Shown piece after piece: positions 29,221 through 38,924 of a stretch of DNA of 64,000 nucleotides. This DNA comes from Eubacterium sp. (GTDB lineage: Bacteria > Bacillota > Clostridia > Lachnospirales > Lachnospiraceae), in NCBI GenBank assembly GCA_017480495.1, contig JAFVAQ010000029.1, positions 18,964 to 82,963 of the forward strand, given 5' to 3'. The translations under genes and the position numbers were made by a program. Position 1 is the first letter of the stretch, and every line of letters starts with the position of its first letter. Below the pieces are notes generated by a model, which saw nothing but the letters and a program-made list of their open reading frames with translations, had not been told where the DNA came from and searched no databases.

Positions 29221-29931
29221 TCAGCCTATATTACTAACAATCCCGACTGATACATAATTATCTATAATTGCGGCAAGATCTGTTCCCTCAGTAGCTTCCC
29301 ACTTTCTATGAACAGAGATCATAAAGCTCCTAACCCCATCCTCTATGGTCTCTATATCATAATCATCGTGATAGAAATCATCTGTCGAAACAGCGCGGTC
29401 TCTCAGAACACCCTTACATTCCTCCAGCTTGCAATCCGGGAAGTTGATATTCCAGACCTTTCCAGCCCCCAGAGGCTTAGACATACACTCCACCATCAGT
29501 TCGTCTATATACCTCTTGACTACCTCTGAATTATCTGGATTCCCCTGTGAAAATGCTATGGACTGAACCCCATAGAAAATGCCTTCCATAGCTGCCCCAA
29601 GGGTACCAGAATATTGTATATCCCATGACATATTGAAGCCGGAATTAATGCCGGCAAAAACAAAGTCCGGTTTTTCAGGCAATAGCTTTATTATTCCAAT
29701 CCTTACACAATCCGCAGGGGTACCGCTACATGTATAAGCCTTTACCCCCTCCATTTGAAAGTCATAATCCTTCACAAGTACCGGTTTATTAAAGGTAAAA
29801 CAATGAGACATTGCGCTCCTCTGTCCATCTGGAGCAACTATCCAAACCTCACCATGTTTTCTTGCCGTATCTGCCAGCAATCTAAGACCTGGCGCATCTA
29901 TTCCGTCATCATTAGATATAAGTATTTTCAA
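29221..29931 (-). CDS. surE: 5'/3'-nucleotidase SurE
   Basis: 236 residues. Metal ligands are visible: ISNDDGIDAPG (D8, D9), the SAMSHC region, SGTPADCV and FAGINSGFNMS. SurE enzymes dephosphorylate nucleoside monophosphates. The start is TTG with GAGG nine bases upstream; no ATG is available before the conserved motif. It lies 45 bp before the GGDEF/EAL gene start, so the two may be co-transcribed. Confidence 0.92.
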   Translation of the reverse strand: MKILISNDDGIDAPGLRLLADTARKHGEVWIVAPDGQRSAMSHCFTFNKPVLVKDYDFQMEGVKAYTCSGTPADCVRIGIIKLLPEKPDFVFAGINSGFNMSWDIQYSGTLGAAMEGIFYGVQSIAFSQGNPDNSEVVKRYIDELMVECMSKPLGAGKVWNINFPDCKLEECKGVLRDRAVSTDDFYHDDYDIETIEDGVRSFMISVHRKWEATEGTDLAAIIDNYVSVGIVSNIG

Positions 29932-30111
29932 TTGTGAAAACCTCGATTTCTTCGGTAGTCACCTGTCACCACCATATAATTTCCAATTATAATATATCCC
30001 TAACAAATTAAGGTTCTATAACATATTCAATATTTTAACATTATTTAGGCATAATAGCACTATTTATTCCAATTTGTCGTTTATTAAAAAATTTTGTATA
30101 TATAGAAGCTA

Positions 30112-32773
30112 TTATTTCTTAGCGAGATACTCTGTAGCAAACTGGATTTTTGTAACATTAAACCCGTCTTCAAGAGGGTAAATGAAAAATGTATCATCCA
30201 TTGTCGACAGTGTAACACACTGTCCCTTACCTCTATAGTCATACTCTGTATGAATCGATATAGTAGACTTCGGTGCAAAATGAAGAGTTTCCATCTTGTC
30301 AGTTCTGTAATTATAAAAGGTCAGATCAAAACCATTTAGATTATGAACCAGTCGTCCTTCTCCACAATCAACAAAATTGAAGGAGTTCGGCAAAGCCTCT
30401 ATCTTGACTCGTATATCTAAGCCATATTCACCTGCATCTATCTCTTCGTTAACACATTCTCTTTCCCAGTCATACCAGTCAGGAATGTAGAGCTCATCCC
30501 CCTTGTCACTTAACAGAAATTCTTGCGAACTCTTCTTATGTAACGTGCCCAGCTCATCCATCTCAAAACCCACACCACAGAAATCACATTTTATCTCTGC
30601 TCCTGTAGTTATCATTTTGAATTCCTTGCCACAGCATATACATTTATAAAGCGGCAGATGAAGTCCCTCAGCTCTGAAGTCATCCGCTATCACCATATTA
30701 TTGTCACGCTGGTATCTATATTCATCATAGTCCAAACTCTCGGTTAGTATCTTATGAATATCCTGAACACTCTGCTGCTTTGTATCCTCCGTACTAAGGA
30801 CGCAGGTCACATCCGCATGAAGCTTCACCGACTTCCTTTCCTTCAGATTCCATATAGGAGACATTAGATAGTTTCCCTGCATATTAACCGTCACAACAGG
30901 AACCTTAAGGAGTTTAACGAGCTTCGCAACTGATAGTGGAATCTCAGATGGAGTTCCGACATTTGCATATCTTGCTTCCGGGTAGATAACCATGATACCC
31001 TTTCGTTTAATCACCTTTCTGATATTTTTGATAAGCGCCTGATCATTGATGAACTTTCTGGTTCCGAGACAGCCCACCTGTCTGTATATCCACTCACCAA
31101 AATTCTCGAAGCCCTCCAGTTCAGATATATAATTCGCCCTATAAGGTGCGAGACAGAGTGGAGTCACATAGAAGTCCGTGAAGGACTGGTGCGTACCCAA
31201 AACTAAAAATGGCGGCTTAATTCCTTCCATATTGTGTTTATCTATTTTTAGTTTGTTTTTCGACGTTAGTATCTTACAGATAAGAAGCATCAAAGGAAAG
31301 AGGAACAGATTCTGTTTAGGTGGAACCCTGTCCCTATCAAATGGTTTCTTATCTGGAACAACATAAGCATCTTTTCTAACATATCGTCTTATAGGCGCGA
31401 GCTTACACAGCAGATAATAAAGGATTCCCGTCACAAGGAACGAGCATCCCGTTGGAGTCAGAACAAAGAGCACTGGTATATGAACCACGCCCTTGATCGG
31501 ATTGTATATAAGAAGGGAAAGAATAAAGCCCACCGCCAGGCAAACTATTCCAACTATATTGAAACCCTTCGTATAATCATAGGAATGATGACCCTCCAGT
31601 CCGTAAGCACTTCTTAGATCAAGTTTCTGCTTTCTTACCAGGAAGAAGTCAACTACCAGAAGCGCTGCCAGCGGCGCATAAACAAGTGCCCCTATGGTCA
31701 GGAAGCTTCCAAAATATTCTGTTATCTTGCCCCATACACAGAGTGCTGTTACGTACGCCCCGAGAATCAGAATAAGCACTCTATAGGAAAGCTTCGGAAA
31801 TGTTGATTTCAGCATTACTCCATAGATATATGAACCTACTGCCTGAGTTCCGATATTTGCAAATGCAACGAGCAGAAGCGACGACAGTCCAAGTATTGGA
31901 GTCGAAAGTGTCGCCAGCATCATCGTTGGATCGTCGATCATTTCTCCTGTGACGTGATGCATAGCAATTGCCATAACCGCACCAACTACCACGAAGAAGG
32001 AACCCGCAAGTCCTTGTCCTAAAACCCCGGCATAGAAGCCGGACTTCTCAGACTTACATAGTCTTGGCACCTCTGCCATTCCACCAACAAGAGTTATTAC
32101 AAAAGCAAAGTTTGCTTCTATAGAAAGTATATAGTTTGTAGTCTGACTCACATCCCCCCTAAGCTCAGGCTTATAATTCCAGATAACATCCATCGGCACA
32201 GATGTAAAGCCAACAATTACAACCACAACTCCTACCAAAAGAAGTAGCGGAACAAGTATTCTCGTCGTCCACGTTATACTTCCTATACCTCTATAGGCGA
32301 TAAATGTACCAAGCACAACACAGGAGATACTAAGCACCAGATGTCCCCCCCGGAAAAAGTGATATACCAAAAAGTCCCAGAAGATTTTCCATTGAGTCCG
32401 CAAACAGTTCACAGCATACTGCGTACCAAGGGAAATTCACGAGAATAATAAGAATAGTTACAACATTTACCCCCTTAAAGCCAAAGACACTCCTAAGCCA
32501 TATCCAGATATCTATTCCATATCTAACTGATAAAATAACCGGAATCTGATATATAAGAAGCATGAAAAGGGCTGCAAAAAATGCCCCTATGATAAGTTGT
32601 TTAAAATTCACCAGCGTAGCCAGATAGGAACCCTGAGTATAACTCCAGGTTGCTATACAATAGCCCGAAAGCACTAGCAGCGCATCTATAAAACCATATT
32701 TTCTTTCTTTAGGGAGGACCGGATATGTACCAAAGTATACCTCCTGCTCTATTGCCTTTTCTACTTTATTCAT
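30112..32773 (-). pseudogene. NCS1 permease - PlsC acyltransferase - zinc ribbon fusion, frameshifted at a G7 tract
   Basis: Two overlapping frames make one gene. Frame 1 (from ATG 32773) encodes the first helices of an NCS1 (cytosine/thiamine-precursor type) permease and runs through LFGISLFPGG before hitting a stop. Frame 2 carries the rest of the permease (to about residue 465), a PlsC-like acyltransferase with GTHQSFTD (HX4D), YPEARYAN and a following MQGNYLMSP, then a zinc ribbon with CICC and CDFC, then a beta-rich tail; it ends at 30112. Reading six instead of seven G at minus-strand 32350-32344 restores FPGGHLVLSIS and one 886-residue protein. No N-terminal domain is missing. It may be a true frameshift, a phase-variable tract or a sequencing error. 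Confidence 0.8.
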
Positions 32774-33012
32774 TAAACCCATCCCCCTATAATCACAAGA
32801 ATAAGGCAGACCACTGCGAAAATGCCTGTCCATATGTAGTCCTTCTTCGTCATAGTAGGAATACCGGTTCTGATACCTCGATTGTCTATGTCATCCTTTA
32901 TGACATTTTCTTCGAGATATTCTATTCTTTTTTCCAGTTCGAGATCCTTTTCTTCTATATTATTTATATCTACTACTTTTTCTTCCATACCTTCTCTACA
33001 CTTTCCCTTCAC
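32773..33012 (-). CDS. small single-span membrane protein coupled to the permease fusion
   Basis: 79 residues from GTG 33012 (AGGAG 12 bases upstream) or 71 residues from ATG 32988. A charged, acidic coiled-coil-like stretch (EEKDLELEKRIEYLEENV) precedes one hydrophobic helix near the C-terminus (YIWTGIFAVVCLILVIIGG). Its stop codon overlaps the permease start as TAATG, a strong sign that it is translated and coupled. I do not recognise the family; a small accessory subunit of the permease is the natural guess. Confidence 0.65.
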   Translation of the reverse strand: MKGKCREGMEEKVVDINNIEEKDLELEKRIEYLEENVIKDDIDNRGIRTGIPTMTKKDYIWTGIFAVVCLILVIIGGWV

Positions 33013-33157
33013 TTACTAAAAACTTCTCCTTAATTATCAAGGTAATACAGTGACTCCATTGTATAAAACTATTCATACTTATTCAATCAAATGGGAGTTG
33101 TGCAAAGTGCACAAAAAAGATTGTGAGGTTTTTTGTTCACAGAAAATACACATTCGC

Positions 33158-33186
33158 TTGCGATTATGAACAGATAGAACTATAAT
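33158..33186 (+). promoter_or_regulatory. candidate sigma-A promoter of the prepilin gene
   Basis: TTGCGA (33158-33163), a 17-base spacer and TATAAT (33181-33186). It lies about 100 bp before the prepilin start and overlaps the first half-site of the operator array. A second possible -10 (TATATT, 33243-33248) lies after the array. Confidence 0.6.
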
Positions 33187-33241
33187 GTGAACAAAATATG
33201 AACGAGTTGTAAACAGATTTAAAACTTTTTGTGAACATGTT
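33187..33241 (+). promoter_or_regulatory. tandem 11-bp operator array (GTGAACA-type half-sites)
   Basis: Five consecutive 11-bp units begin GTGAACA, ATGAACG, GTAAACA, a degenerate TAAAACT and GTGAACA at 33187, 33198, 33209, 33220 and 33231. A further half-site in phase, ATGAACA, lies 21 bp upstream at 33166, and an inverted one at 33134-33140. The 11-bp direct-repeat period is typical of OmpR/PhoB-family response regulators, which bind as head-to-tail dimers. Confidence 0.65.
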
Positions 33242-33292
33242 TTATATTTTAAACATCAAAATGACATTTTTTATCTTGGGAGGGAATAAAGA

Positions 33293-33979
33293 ATGGAAGA
33301 AAGTGGAAGGAAACGTAACAATAAAGGTTTCTCACTTGTAGAACTGATAGTTGTTATCGCTATCATGTCAATACTTGCAATGGTAATAAGTATTGCCGTT
33401 ATCCATTATATGGAGAAGGCTCGTCAGGCAAAGGACGTATACCACGCAAGTCTTATTAAGGATGCGCTTAATGTATATCCATTTGCCAGTGATTTTCAGG
33501 GAAGAGACGTTTGGTACGAAGATCCTGTAACTCACGAAAAGGAACATTTCAGAAGAGGCTGGGTATATGTTGACAAGGACGAGGTAAGATGTTCTGATGC
33601 AAGTTGCGCTCTTGCAATGATTTATGCCGGACTTGTACATGTTAGCCCAGAAATGGAAGCAACACTTGCAGAACATGAAGAGAGTAATCCAGCATGGTTC
33701 CCAACTGGACCAGATGGAGACTACATTAGAAAATCAGACATTAACGAATATGTATTTAAGAATGATATCACGGTTCACGCAAGAAGAACCTGGAATACAT
33801 ATCAGCTGGATGTATATGTAGACGATCAGGGCGAACTGCATCTCGGAGCCAGTGCCTCCAACGCCCAAAGAGTCGGCGGTCACGAAAAGGATGAGAAAAC
33901 CGCAAGGCTCATGGCTCAAAAGCTCGGTTTCTATGACGCAAAGATCACACCAATCGGTGAACAGTATACAGGAAAATAA
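33293..33979 (+). CDS. type IV prepilin-like protein, orphan
   Basis: 228 residues. A short basic leader (ESGRKRNNKG) precedes FSLVELIVVIAIMSILAMV, the class III signal of type IV pilins, with the Glu at position 5 of the mature chain; a prepilin peptidase would cut after the Gly. The globular part (from about 45) has a Cys pair (CSDASC) that could form a disulfide. No pilus ATPase, PilC or peptidase gene is nearby. GGGAGGG ribosome site. One of only four full plus-strand genes in the window, set behind the 11-bp operator array. Confidence 0.88.
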   Translation: MEESGRKRNNKGFSLVELIVVIAIMSILAMVISIAVIHYMEKARQAKDVYHASLIKDALNVYPFASDFQGRDVWYEDPVTHEKEHFRRGWVYVDKDEVRCSDASCALAMIYAGLVHVSPEMEATLAEHEESNPAWFPTGPDGDYIRKSDINEYVFKNDITVHARRTWNTYQLDVYVDDQGELHLGASASNAQRVGGHEKDEKTARLMAQKLGFYDAKITPIGEQYTGK

Positions 33980-33999
33980 ATAAATTATAGCCACACCTT

Positions 34000-34045
34000 A
34001 AAAAATGTTGTCCTTTTACCTTATTGGTAAAGGACAACATTTTTT
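34000..34045. terminator. bidirectional terminator between prepilin and GTPase genes
   Basis: Complementary arms 34000-34020 and 34026-34045 (one bulged base) with A-runs on the left and T-runs on the right, so it can end transcription from both sides. The stop codon of the minus-strand GTPase gene lies in its loop. Confidence 0.9.
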
Positions 34046-36690
34046 CTGCTCATTAAGTAGTCACTTTCGAGCTGAGAAGCCGTCATCATCTTCGAATTCT
34101 CACCTCTTATTATCAGCTGAATCATTCCATCTGAGGTGGCGACAGTTATATCAAGCTTCTTAGAATTCTCCACTGTAAATCTTTCTATGTACTGATCTGC
34201 AGTTTCCGCCTGTTTCGTATAAACCACGTGAACTCCCAGGTAATCCATTTTCTCCGTGAAATGCCCCCTCACATTATACGCATCGAAAACCACTATTATT
34301 TCAGTACCCTTAAGTGCCTTATATTCTGACATCATATCAAGCAGCTTAAACCTGGCCGCCTCTAAATCCAGTGACTGTTTATCTTTTGAGGCATTTGCAT
34401 CCGCCAGAAGGCTCTTCAGTTCCCTCCAGGCATGAATAATATTATATCCATCTACTAGAAGGTATTTCTTTTTAGCTGAAGTTTCAGAAGTAGCCGCCTT
34501 CTTTGCCCCGCTTGCTCTATTCTCTGCCTGGACCGTACTTTTACTGAGGTACACGCGCTTAGTCCTGCGGTTTTCCTTACCCGCATTTGAGTGAGTGGCA
34601 CTTCTAAGGATATCATCTATCTCCTCTGTTCCAAGTGCTATATCTCTCTCCTCCGCGGTTCTAGTATGCACTCGTCTCAAGGCCTCTGCTTCTCTATTTA
34701 TCCTATCCTCTTCACTTTCCTCATCTAGTTCAAAATATTCAGACTCCTTAGATGGAAGATGCATAAGCTCCTCACATTCAAACCATGGCACATAGTAGCC
34801 CGCTCCATGATCTATAAATATACTTCCGGAAGGATTCTCTTTATCATTATCAGGATTATATCCCCTCTCCTCTATCACCGACTCGGCAATAGCTTCAGGT
34901 GCATCCTGGTATCCTGCAAACTTAAGCTCAATCTCACCCTGCCCAGAGGTATACTCCGTCAACCTGGTCTGGTAATCCGCTATACATCTAGCAGGAGCAT
35001 TTCCAACTAAGCCTGCCTCTGCATCCATTGAACAGCTTCCACCCATATCCGATATCTCAGTCATCACACGGCCAACACTCTCTGTAGGAAGAGTTATTCT
35101 AAAATCAAACATAGGTTCAAGCAGCACGCATCCCACCTTCATAAGGCCCTGCCTAATTGCGCGCCTTACCGACTCACAAAAGTCCTGACTATCTGTATGC
35201 TTTAAATGCGCCTTACCTGCGACCAGTGTAAATCTAATATCTGTCAGCGCCGCCCCTGTAAGAATACCAACGGGCAAATGCTCTGTAATCGTGGAGAGAA
35301 TGGTTTTCTGCCAATTTATATCCAGATCATTTACACTAAGATCACTGGCCACTTCAATACCTGTCCCACGAGGTAAAGGCTCCATCAGAATCTGCACCTC
35401 TGAATAGTGGCGAAGGGGTTCGAAATGTCCATATCCAATAACAGGACTAGCAATAGTTTCCTTATAAACAAAGCTTCCCTTTGCGAAGTCAATTGGAACT
35501 CCATATTTTTCCAGGACTCTTTCTCTAAGTATTTCCATCTGGAAGGAACCCATAACTGATATACTCGCCCTATCCTCTCCTATTATCTCCAGTTGTAGAA
35601 GAGGATCCTCATCGCAGAGTTCTCTTAATTTTGGAAGGAATACTCGAAGTGGAACATCTGTCGGAAGAACTACGTCATATCTCAACACCGGCTGACAGAC
35701 CGGCGCATCGTCGTCAAACTCTTCGCCTAAACCCATTCCGGCAAATGTGTGTTCAAGTCCAAGAAAAGCAACTACATCTCCAGCTTCCGCCTTATCTACA
35801 TTTACATACTTAACTCCGCTATAGCTTCTTATCTGACTAATTTTCTCGCCAGCCAGTCGCGGGTCTTCTATCTCCCCTCTAACGGCTACACTTCCACCAG
35901 TTATCTTCGCATAGGAAAGCTTCTGTCCATTTTCGAAGCTCACCTTGAATATCTTAGCCGAAAAGGAATCCTTAAATGAAATCTCAGGCAGATATTCCGT
36001 TATCATCCTGATTAACTCGTCAACATTTTCATTTTTAAGAGCAGCACCAAAAACCACAGGATGAAACTTTCCAGAAGAAATGAGCGATGTCACATCCTCT
36101 TTACTTAGCTTCTCCTCTTCCAGGTACTTCTCTATCGTCACTTCAGATAATGCAGCAACCTCTTCCCACTTAGCGAAAATGTCCTCATACTTAATGAATC
36201 CCTCTCCAACCTTCTCTAATAGTTCAGAGAGAAGCTCTTCCTCAGTCCTTTCACACATGTCCATCTTATTAATGAACACCATATAAGGAATCTTATATTT
36301 TTTCAACATGCCTATAAGACGTTTCGTTGAAGCGGTCACTCCATCTGGTCCACTAACCAAAAGAAGAGCCAAATCAAGCACTGACAGTGCTCTCTCTGCC
36401 TCACCTATAAAGTCCGCATGTCCAGGGGTATCTATAAGAGTTATCCTGATGCCATCACCACAATTATTTAGTTCATTATCCTTGTCAATATCGCAGAGCG
36501 CTTGCTTCGACAGAATAGTTACGCCTCTCTTCTTCTCCAGATTATCTGTATCCAGAAAGGCATCTCCATTATCAACTCTACCCGCATTTCTGATCATTCC
36601 CAGATTATATAAAATGCTTTCTGTAAGTGTTGTCTTTCCAGCATCAACATGGGCAAGAATACCCATCGTTATTTTCTTTAAACCACTCAT
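34021..36690 (-). CDS. Tet(M)/EF-G-like GTPase fused to a YacP/Rae1-type NYN nuclease domain
   Basis: 889 residues. The N-terminal 655 residues follow the ribosomal-protection/EF-G layout: G1 AHVDAGKTTLTE, G2 RGVTI, G3 DTPGHADF, G4 NKMD, then domains II-V ending in GGSCSMDAEAGLVGNAPA and YTSGQGEIELKF. A charged linker (about 660-738) joins a C-terminal NYN domain (739-889) with four conserved acidic spots: LVDGYNIIHAW, VVFDAYN, ADQYIER and VATSDGMIQ. YacP/Rae1 in Bacillus cleaves mRNA in the ribosomal A site. The fusion suggests a factor that binds stalled ribosomes and cuts the message. Real tetracycline resistance is unproven. Confidence 0.85.
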   Translation of the reverse strand: MSGLKKITMGILAHVDAGKTTLTESILYNLGMIRNAGRVDNGDAFLDTDNLEKKRGVTILSKQALCDIDKDNELNNCGDGIRITLIDTPGHADFIGEAERALSVLDLALLLVSGPDGVTASTKRLIGMLKKYKIPYMVFINKMDMCERTEEELLSELLEKVGEGFIKYEDIFAKWEEVAALSEVTIEKYLEEEKLSKEDVTSLISSGKFHPVVFGAALKNENVDELIRMITEYLPEISFKDSFSAKIFKVSFENGQKLSYAKITGGSVAVRGEIEDPRLAGEKISQIRSYSGVKYVNVDKAEAGDVVAFLGLEHTFAGMGLGEEFDDDAPVCQPVLRYDVVLPTDVPLRVFLPKLRELCDEDPLLQLEIIGEDRASISVMGSFQMEILRERVLEKYGVPIDFAKGSFVYKETIASPVIGYGHFEPLRHYSEVQILMEPLPRGTGIEVASDLSVNDLDINWQKTILSTITEHLPVGILTGAALTDIRFTLVAGKAHLKHTDSQDFCESVRRAIRQGLMKVGCVLLEPMFDFRITLPTESVGRVMTEISDMGGSCSMDAEAGLVGNAPARCIADYQTRLTEYTSGQGEIELKFAGYQDAPEAIAESVIEERGYNPDNDKENPSGSIFIDHGAGYYVPWFECEELMHLPSKESEYFELDEESEEDRINREAEALRRVHTRTAEERDIALGTEEIDDILRSATHSNAGKENRRTKRVYLSKSTVQAENRASGAKKAATSETSAKKKYLLVDGYNIIHAWRELKSLLADANASKDKQSLDLEAARFKLLDMMSEYKALKGTEIIVVFDAYNVRGHFTEKMDYLGVHVVYTKQAETADQYIERFTVENSKKLDITVATSDGMIQLIIRGENSKMMTASQLESDYLMSRKNVVLYQ

Positions 36691-36726
36691 ATAAAATATC
36701 GTCCTTGATTACATTTCCCTTTGACT

Positions 36727-38112
36727 TTAGCTGATTGGAATCATAAGTGTAACCGAGAAACCTTTATCATCACTGTCACAGATTAGTTCTCCGTTCATTT
36801 TAAGCATAAGTGACTTTGCTATGTATAGTCCCAGACCACTTCCATCCACTTTTTCATTTTCTGCCCTTTTACCACGATAGAACTTGTTGGTTATAAGCTC
36901 CAGCTCGTCACGTGGAACCCCTGGTCCATAATCCTTAATAGACATCTCAAGGTATTTCTCTGAAACGCTATAATCAACATCTATCTTAGTTTCAGCATAC
37001 TTATACGAATTACTGATGATATTCCCTATCACCTGACTCATACGCTTGCTGTCAATATTAATAATCAGCTTTGGAAGCGTCGACTCATTAACCAGCCCCT
37101 TTGAATCATTTTTCTTAATTATCTCACTTAAAACACTAGAAGCCTCGTCATGTAAGCTTACCTTGAATTCGCCCAGATCCTCGAGGGTAGTCGAGAAGAG
37201 ATCGCTTACCAGACTGTCTATCTGGTCAGCCTTCTTGTAAATGTTATCCAGCTTATCTAAGATATCTGTATCTCTCTCGAGCTCCAGTTCCTTAGTCGTA
37301 CCCTCACCTAAAGCTTTTTTCTCAGGTTCTTCATTTATATATTTATTAAGCTTAGCTTCGAGAAGCTCAGCCGTTAGCTTAATACCTGTTATGGGAGTTT
37401 TTAGATCGTGACTAAGAGAGGCTATAAGCTCTTTCTCCTTACGCTGAAGTTCTATCTCTCGCTGACGTGACTCAGCCAGTTCCTCTCGCATGATGTCGAA
37501 GCTTTCTGTAAATGCACCAAACATGTTATTTTCTTCCATCATCAATGGTTCATCCAATTTTCCCTCTGCCACCTTACCTGCGAAGGTCTGCATTCTATCA
37601 AATGGCTTCACTATATTCTTCTCAATATATAAGCCATATATAACGGCACCTATTATGAAAAACAGTGCCATAATAGCCACGCCCATAACCAGTTTTCTTT
37701 TTATCCGAGCATAACCTTCCTCCGGTGTATCCAGCAGGACAACAGAGCCAACAATCCTTTCGTCCTTTATGACATATCTATAGATAAGCCTTTTTTTGCT
37801 GGCAACTTCAACTGTTAGTCTTCCCTTATTGTCAGTTATTTCGTTGATTCTTTTTTCTGCACCGGGAGTTTTATACACCTCATTTCCCACGCTATCCAAA
37901 ACAACAAAATCCACCCCATAGTCCTTTTCTTCAAGACTATCGGGTGAATCCATCTTCTCTTCAGCATCCTTGACTATATCATTTAGTATAAGGAGTTTTT
38001 CATTATCCACTGCAATACTCTCACTTATATCACCAGATACATTTACAAAAAGAATGATACCTGTGAGCATTAAAATGCCAAATACTAAAACAGCTTTTGC
38101 ATAGTTCCTCAT
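36727..38112 (-). CDS. sensor histidine kinase (HAMP-HisKA-HATPase)
   Basis: 461 residues. Helices at about 7-25 and 140-162 flank an extracytoplasmic domain of roughly 115 residues; HAMP follows (165-217), then HisKA with SLSHDLKTPITG (H near 236) and HATPase with ISNSYKYAE, KDYGPGVP and GSGLGLYI. A long charged insert (KEPEKKALGEG-like, 260-290) separates the two HisKA helices. Its ATG overlaps the response-regulator stop (ATGA). Confidence 0.92.
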   Translation of the reverse strand: MRNYAKAVLVFGILMLTGIILFVNVSGDISESIAVDNEKLLILNDIVKDAEEKMDSPDSLEEKDYGVDFVVLDSVGNEVYKTPGAEKRINEITDNKGRLTVEVASKKRLIYRYVIKDERIVGSVVLLDTPEEGYARIKRKLVMGVAIMALFFIIGAVIYGLYIEKNIVKPFDRMQTFAGKVAEGKLDEPLMMEENNMFGAFTESFDIMREELAESRQREIELQRKEKELIASLSHDLKTPITGIKLTAELLEAKLNKYINEEPEKKALGEGTTKELELERDTDILDKLDNIYKKADQIDSLVSDLFSTTLEDLGEFKVSLHDEASSVLSEIIKKNDSKGLVNESTLPKLIINIDSKRMSQVIGNIISNSYKYAETKIDVDYSVSEKYLEMSIKDYGPGVPRDELELITNKFYRGKRAENEKVDGSGLGLYIAKSLMLKMNGELICDSDDKGFSVTLMIPIS

Positions 38113-38861
38113 TTTAATACACTAAAATCCCTCTCAATCATGTATCCAACGCCCCAAACAGTTTTTATAATCTGCGGATTCTTTGGATCATTTTCTATTT
38201 TTTCCCTTAAATGCCGAATGTGAACCGCCAGAGTTCCTTCCCCTATAAATTCATCATCCCATACATTCTTTAGAAGTTCATCCTTCGTAACAACGCGGTT
38301 TTGATTTTCAAGAAGATATATCAGCATTTTATATTCCATAGCTTTAAGACCAAGCAATTCATTACCTTTCCTAAGCTTATGAAGATTTGTATCTACACTG
38401 ATAGTATCTGTAAGACTTATACTGTCTGAATTTTCATCTATCTTGTTTTGCTCTACACTACTTGTTTTTGATGCAAGCTCAGCATTCTCCTTCGCCTTCT
38501 CATATCTTGCAAGGATAGTCTTTACCTTAGCCAGAAGTATGCTGAGAGTATAAGGTTTCTTGATATAGTCATCACCACCGATATTCAGGGCGATTAGAAC
38601 ATCATCATCACTGGTTCTGGCACTAATAAAAAGTATCGGAACATCCGAGCTTTCCCTGACTTTTTTACAGAGTTCAAAACCGGACTTATCTCCAAGATTA
38701 ATATCCAGAAGAAGCAGAGATACACTGTTCTCGTTCAAAAATTGGATGGCATCTTCAAAACTCGTCACATATGCAGTTTTAATGTCGAACATATTGAAGT
38801 ACTCCGCAGTTGACTGGGCTATTACTTCATCATCGTCGATCATAAGAACCTTGTATTCCAT
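38109..38861 (-). CDS. OmpR/PhoB-family response regulator
   Basis: 250 residues. Receiver domain 1-120 with DDDE, phosphoacceptor in LLLLDINLGDKSG (D53) and KPYTLS. The winged helix (150-245) contains LKAMEYKMLIYLLENQ and VWGVGYMIE. An Asp/Ser-rich linker (about 122-150) joins them. It is co-transcribed with the kinase and lies 175 bp downstream of the beta-lactamase-like gene, behind its own promoter. It is a candidate binder of the 11-bp repeats elsewhere in the window. Confidence 0.93.
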   Translation of the reverse strand: MEYKVLMIDDDEVIAQSTAEYFNMFDIKTAYVTSFEDAIQFLNENSVSLLLLDINLGDKSGFELCKKVRESSDVPILFISARTSDDDVLIALNIGGDDYIKKPYTLSILLAKVKTILARYEKAKENAELASKTSSVEQNKIDENSDSISLTDTISVDTNLHKLRKGNELLGLKAMEYKMLIYLLENQNRVVTKDELLKNVWDDEFIGEGTLAVHIRHLREKIENDPKNPQIIKTVWGVGYMIERDFSVLK

Positions 38862-38924
38862 TTCACCACCTGCATTTTTTTATTTAATATGCTTTTCCTG
38901 CAAGCAGGAACGCAGTTTGACTTT

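Noticed and set aside
30112-32412. Separate 766-residue gene starting at the ATG at 32412
   Set aside because: That ATG lies out of frame inside the first permease part and has no ribosome site; the similarity continues across the G7 tract, so it is one broken gene.
34021-36690. True tetracycline resistance gene tet(M)
   Set aside because: The GTPase part is similar, but the protein is about 250 residues longer because of the NYN domain, and there is no mobile-element context. Only a family-level call is supported.
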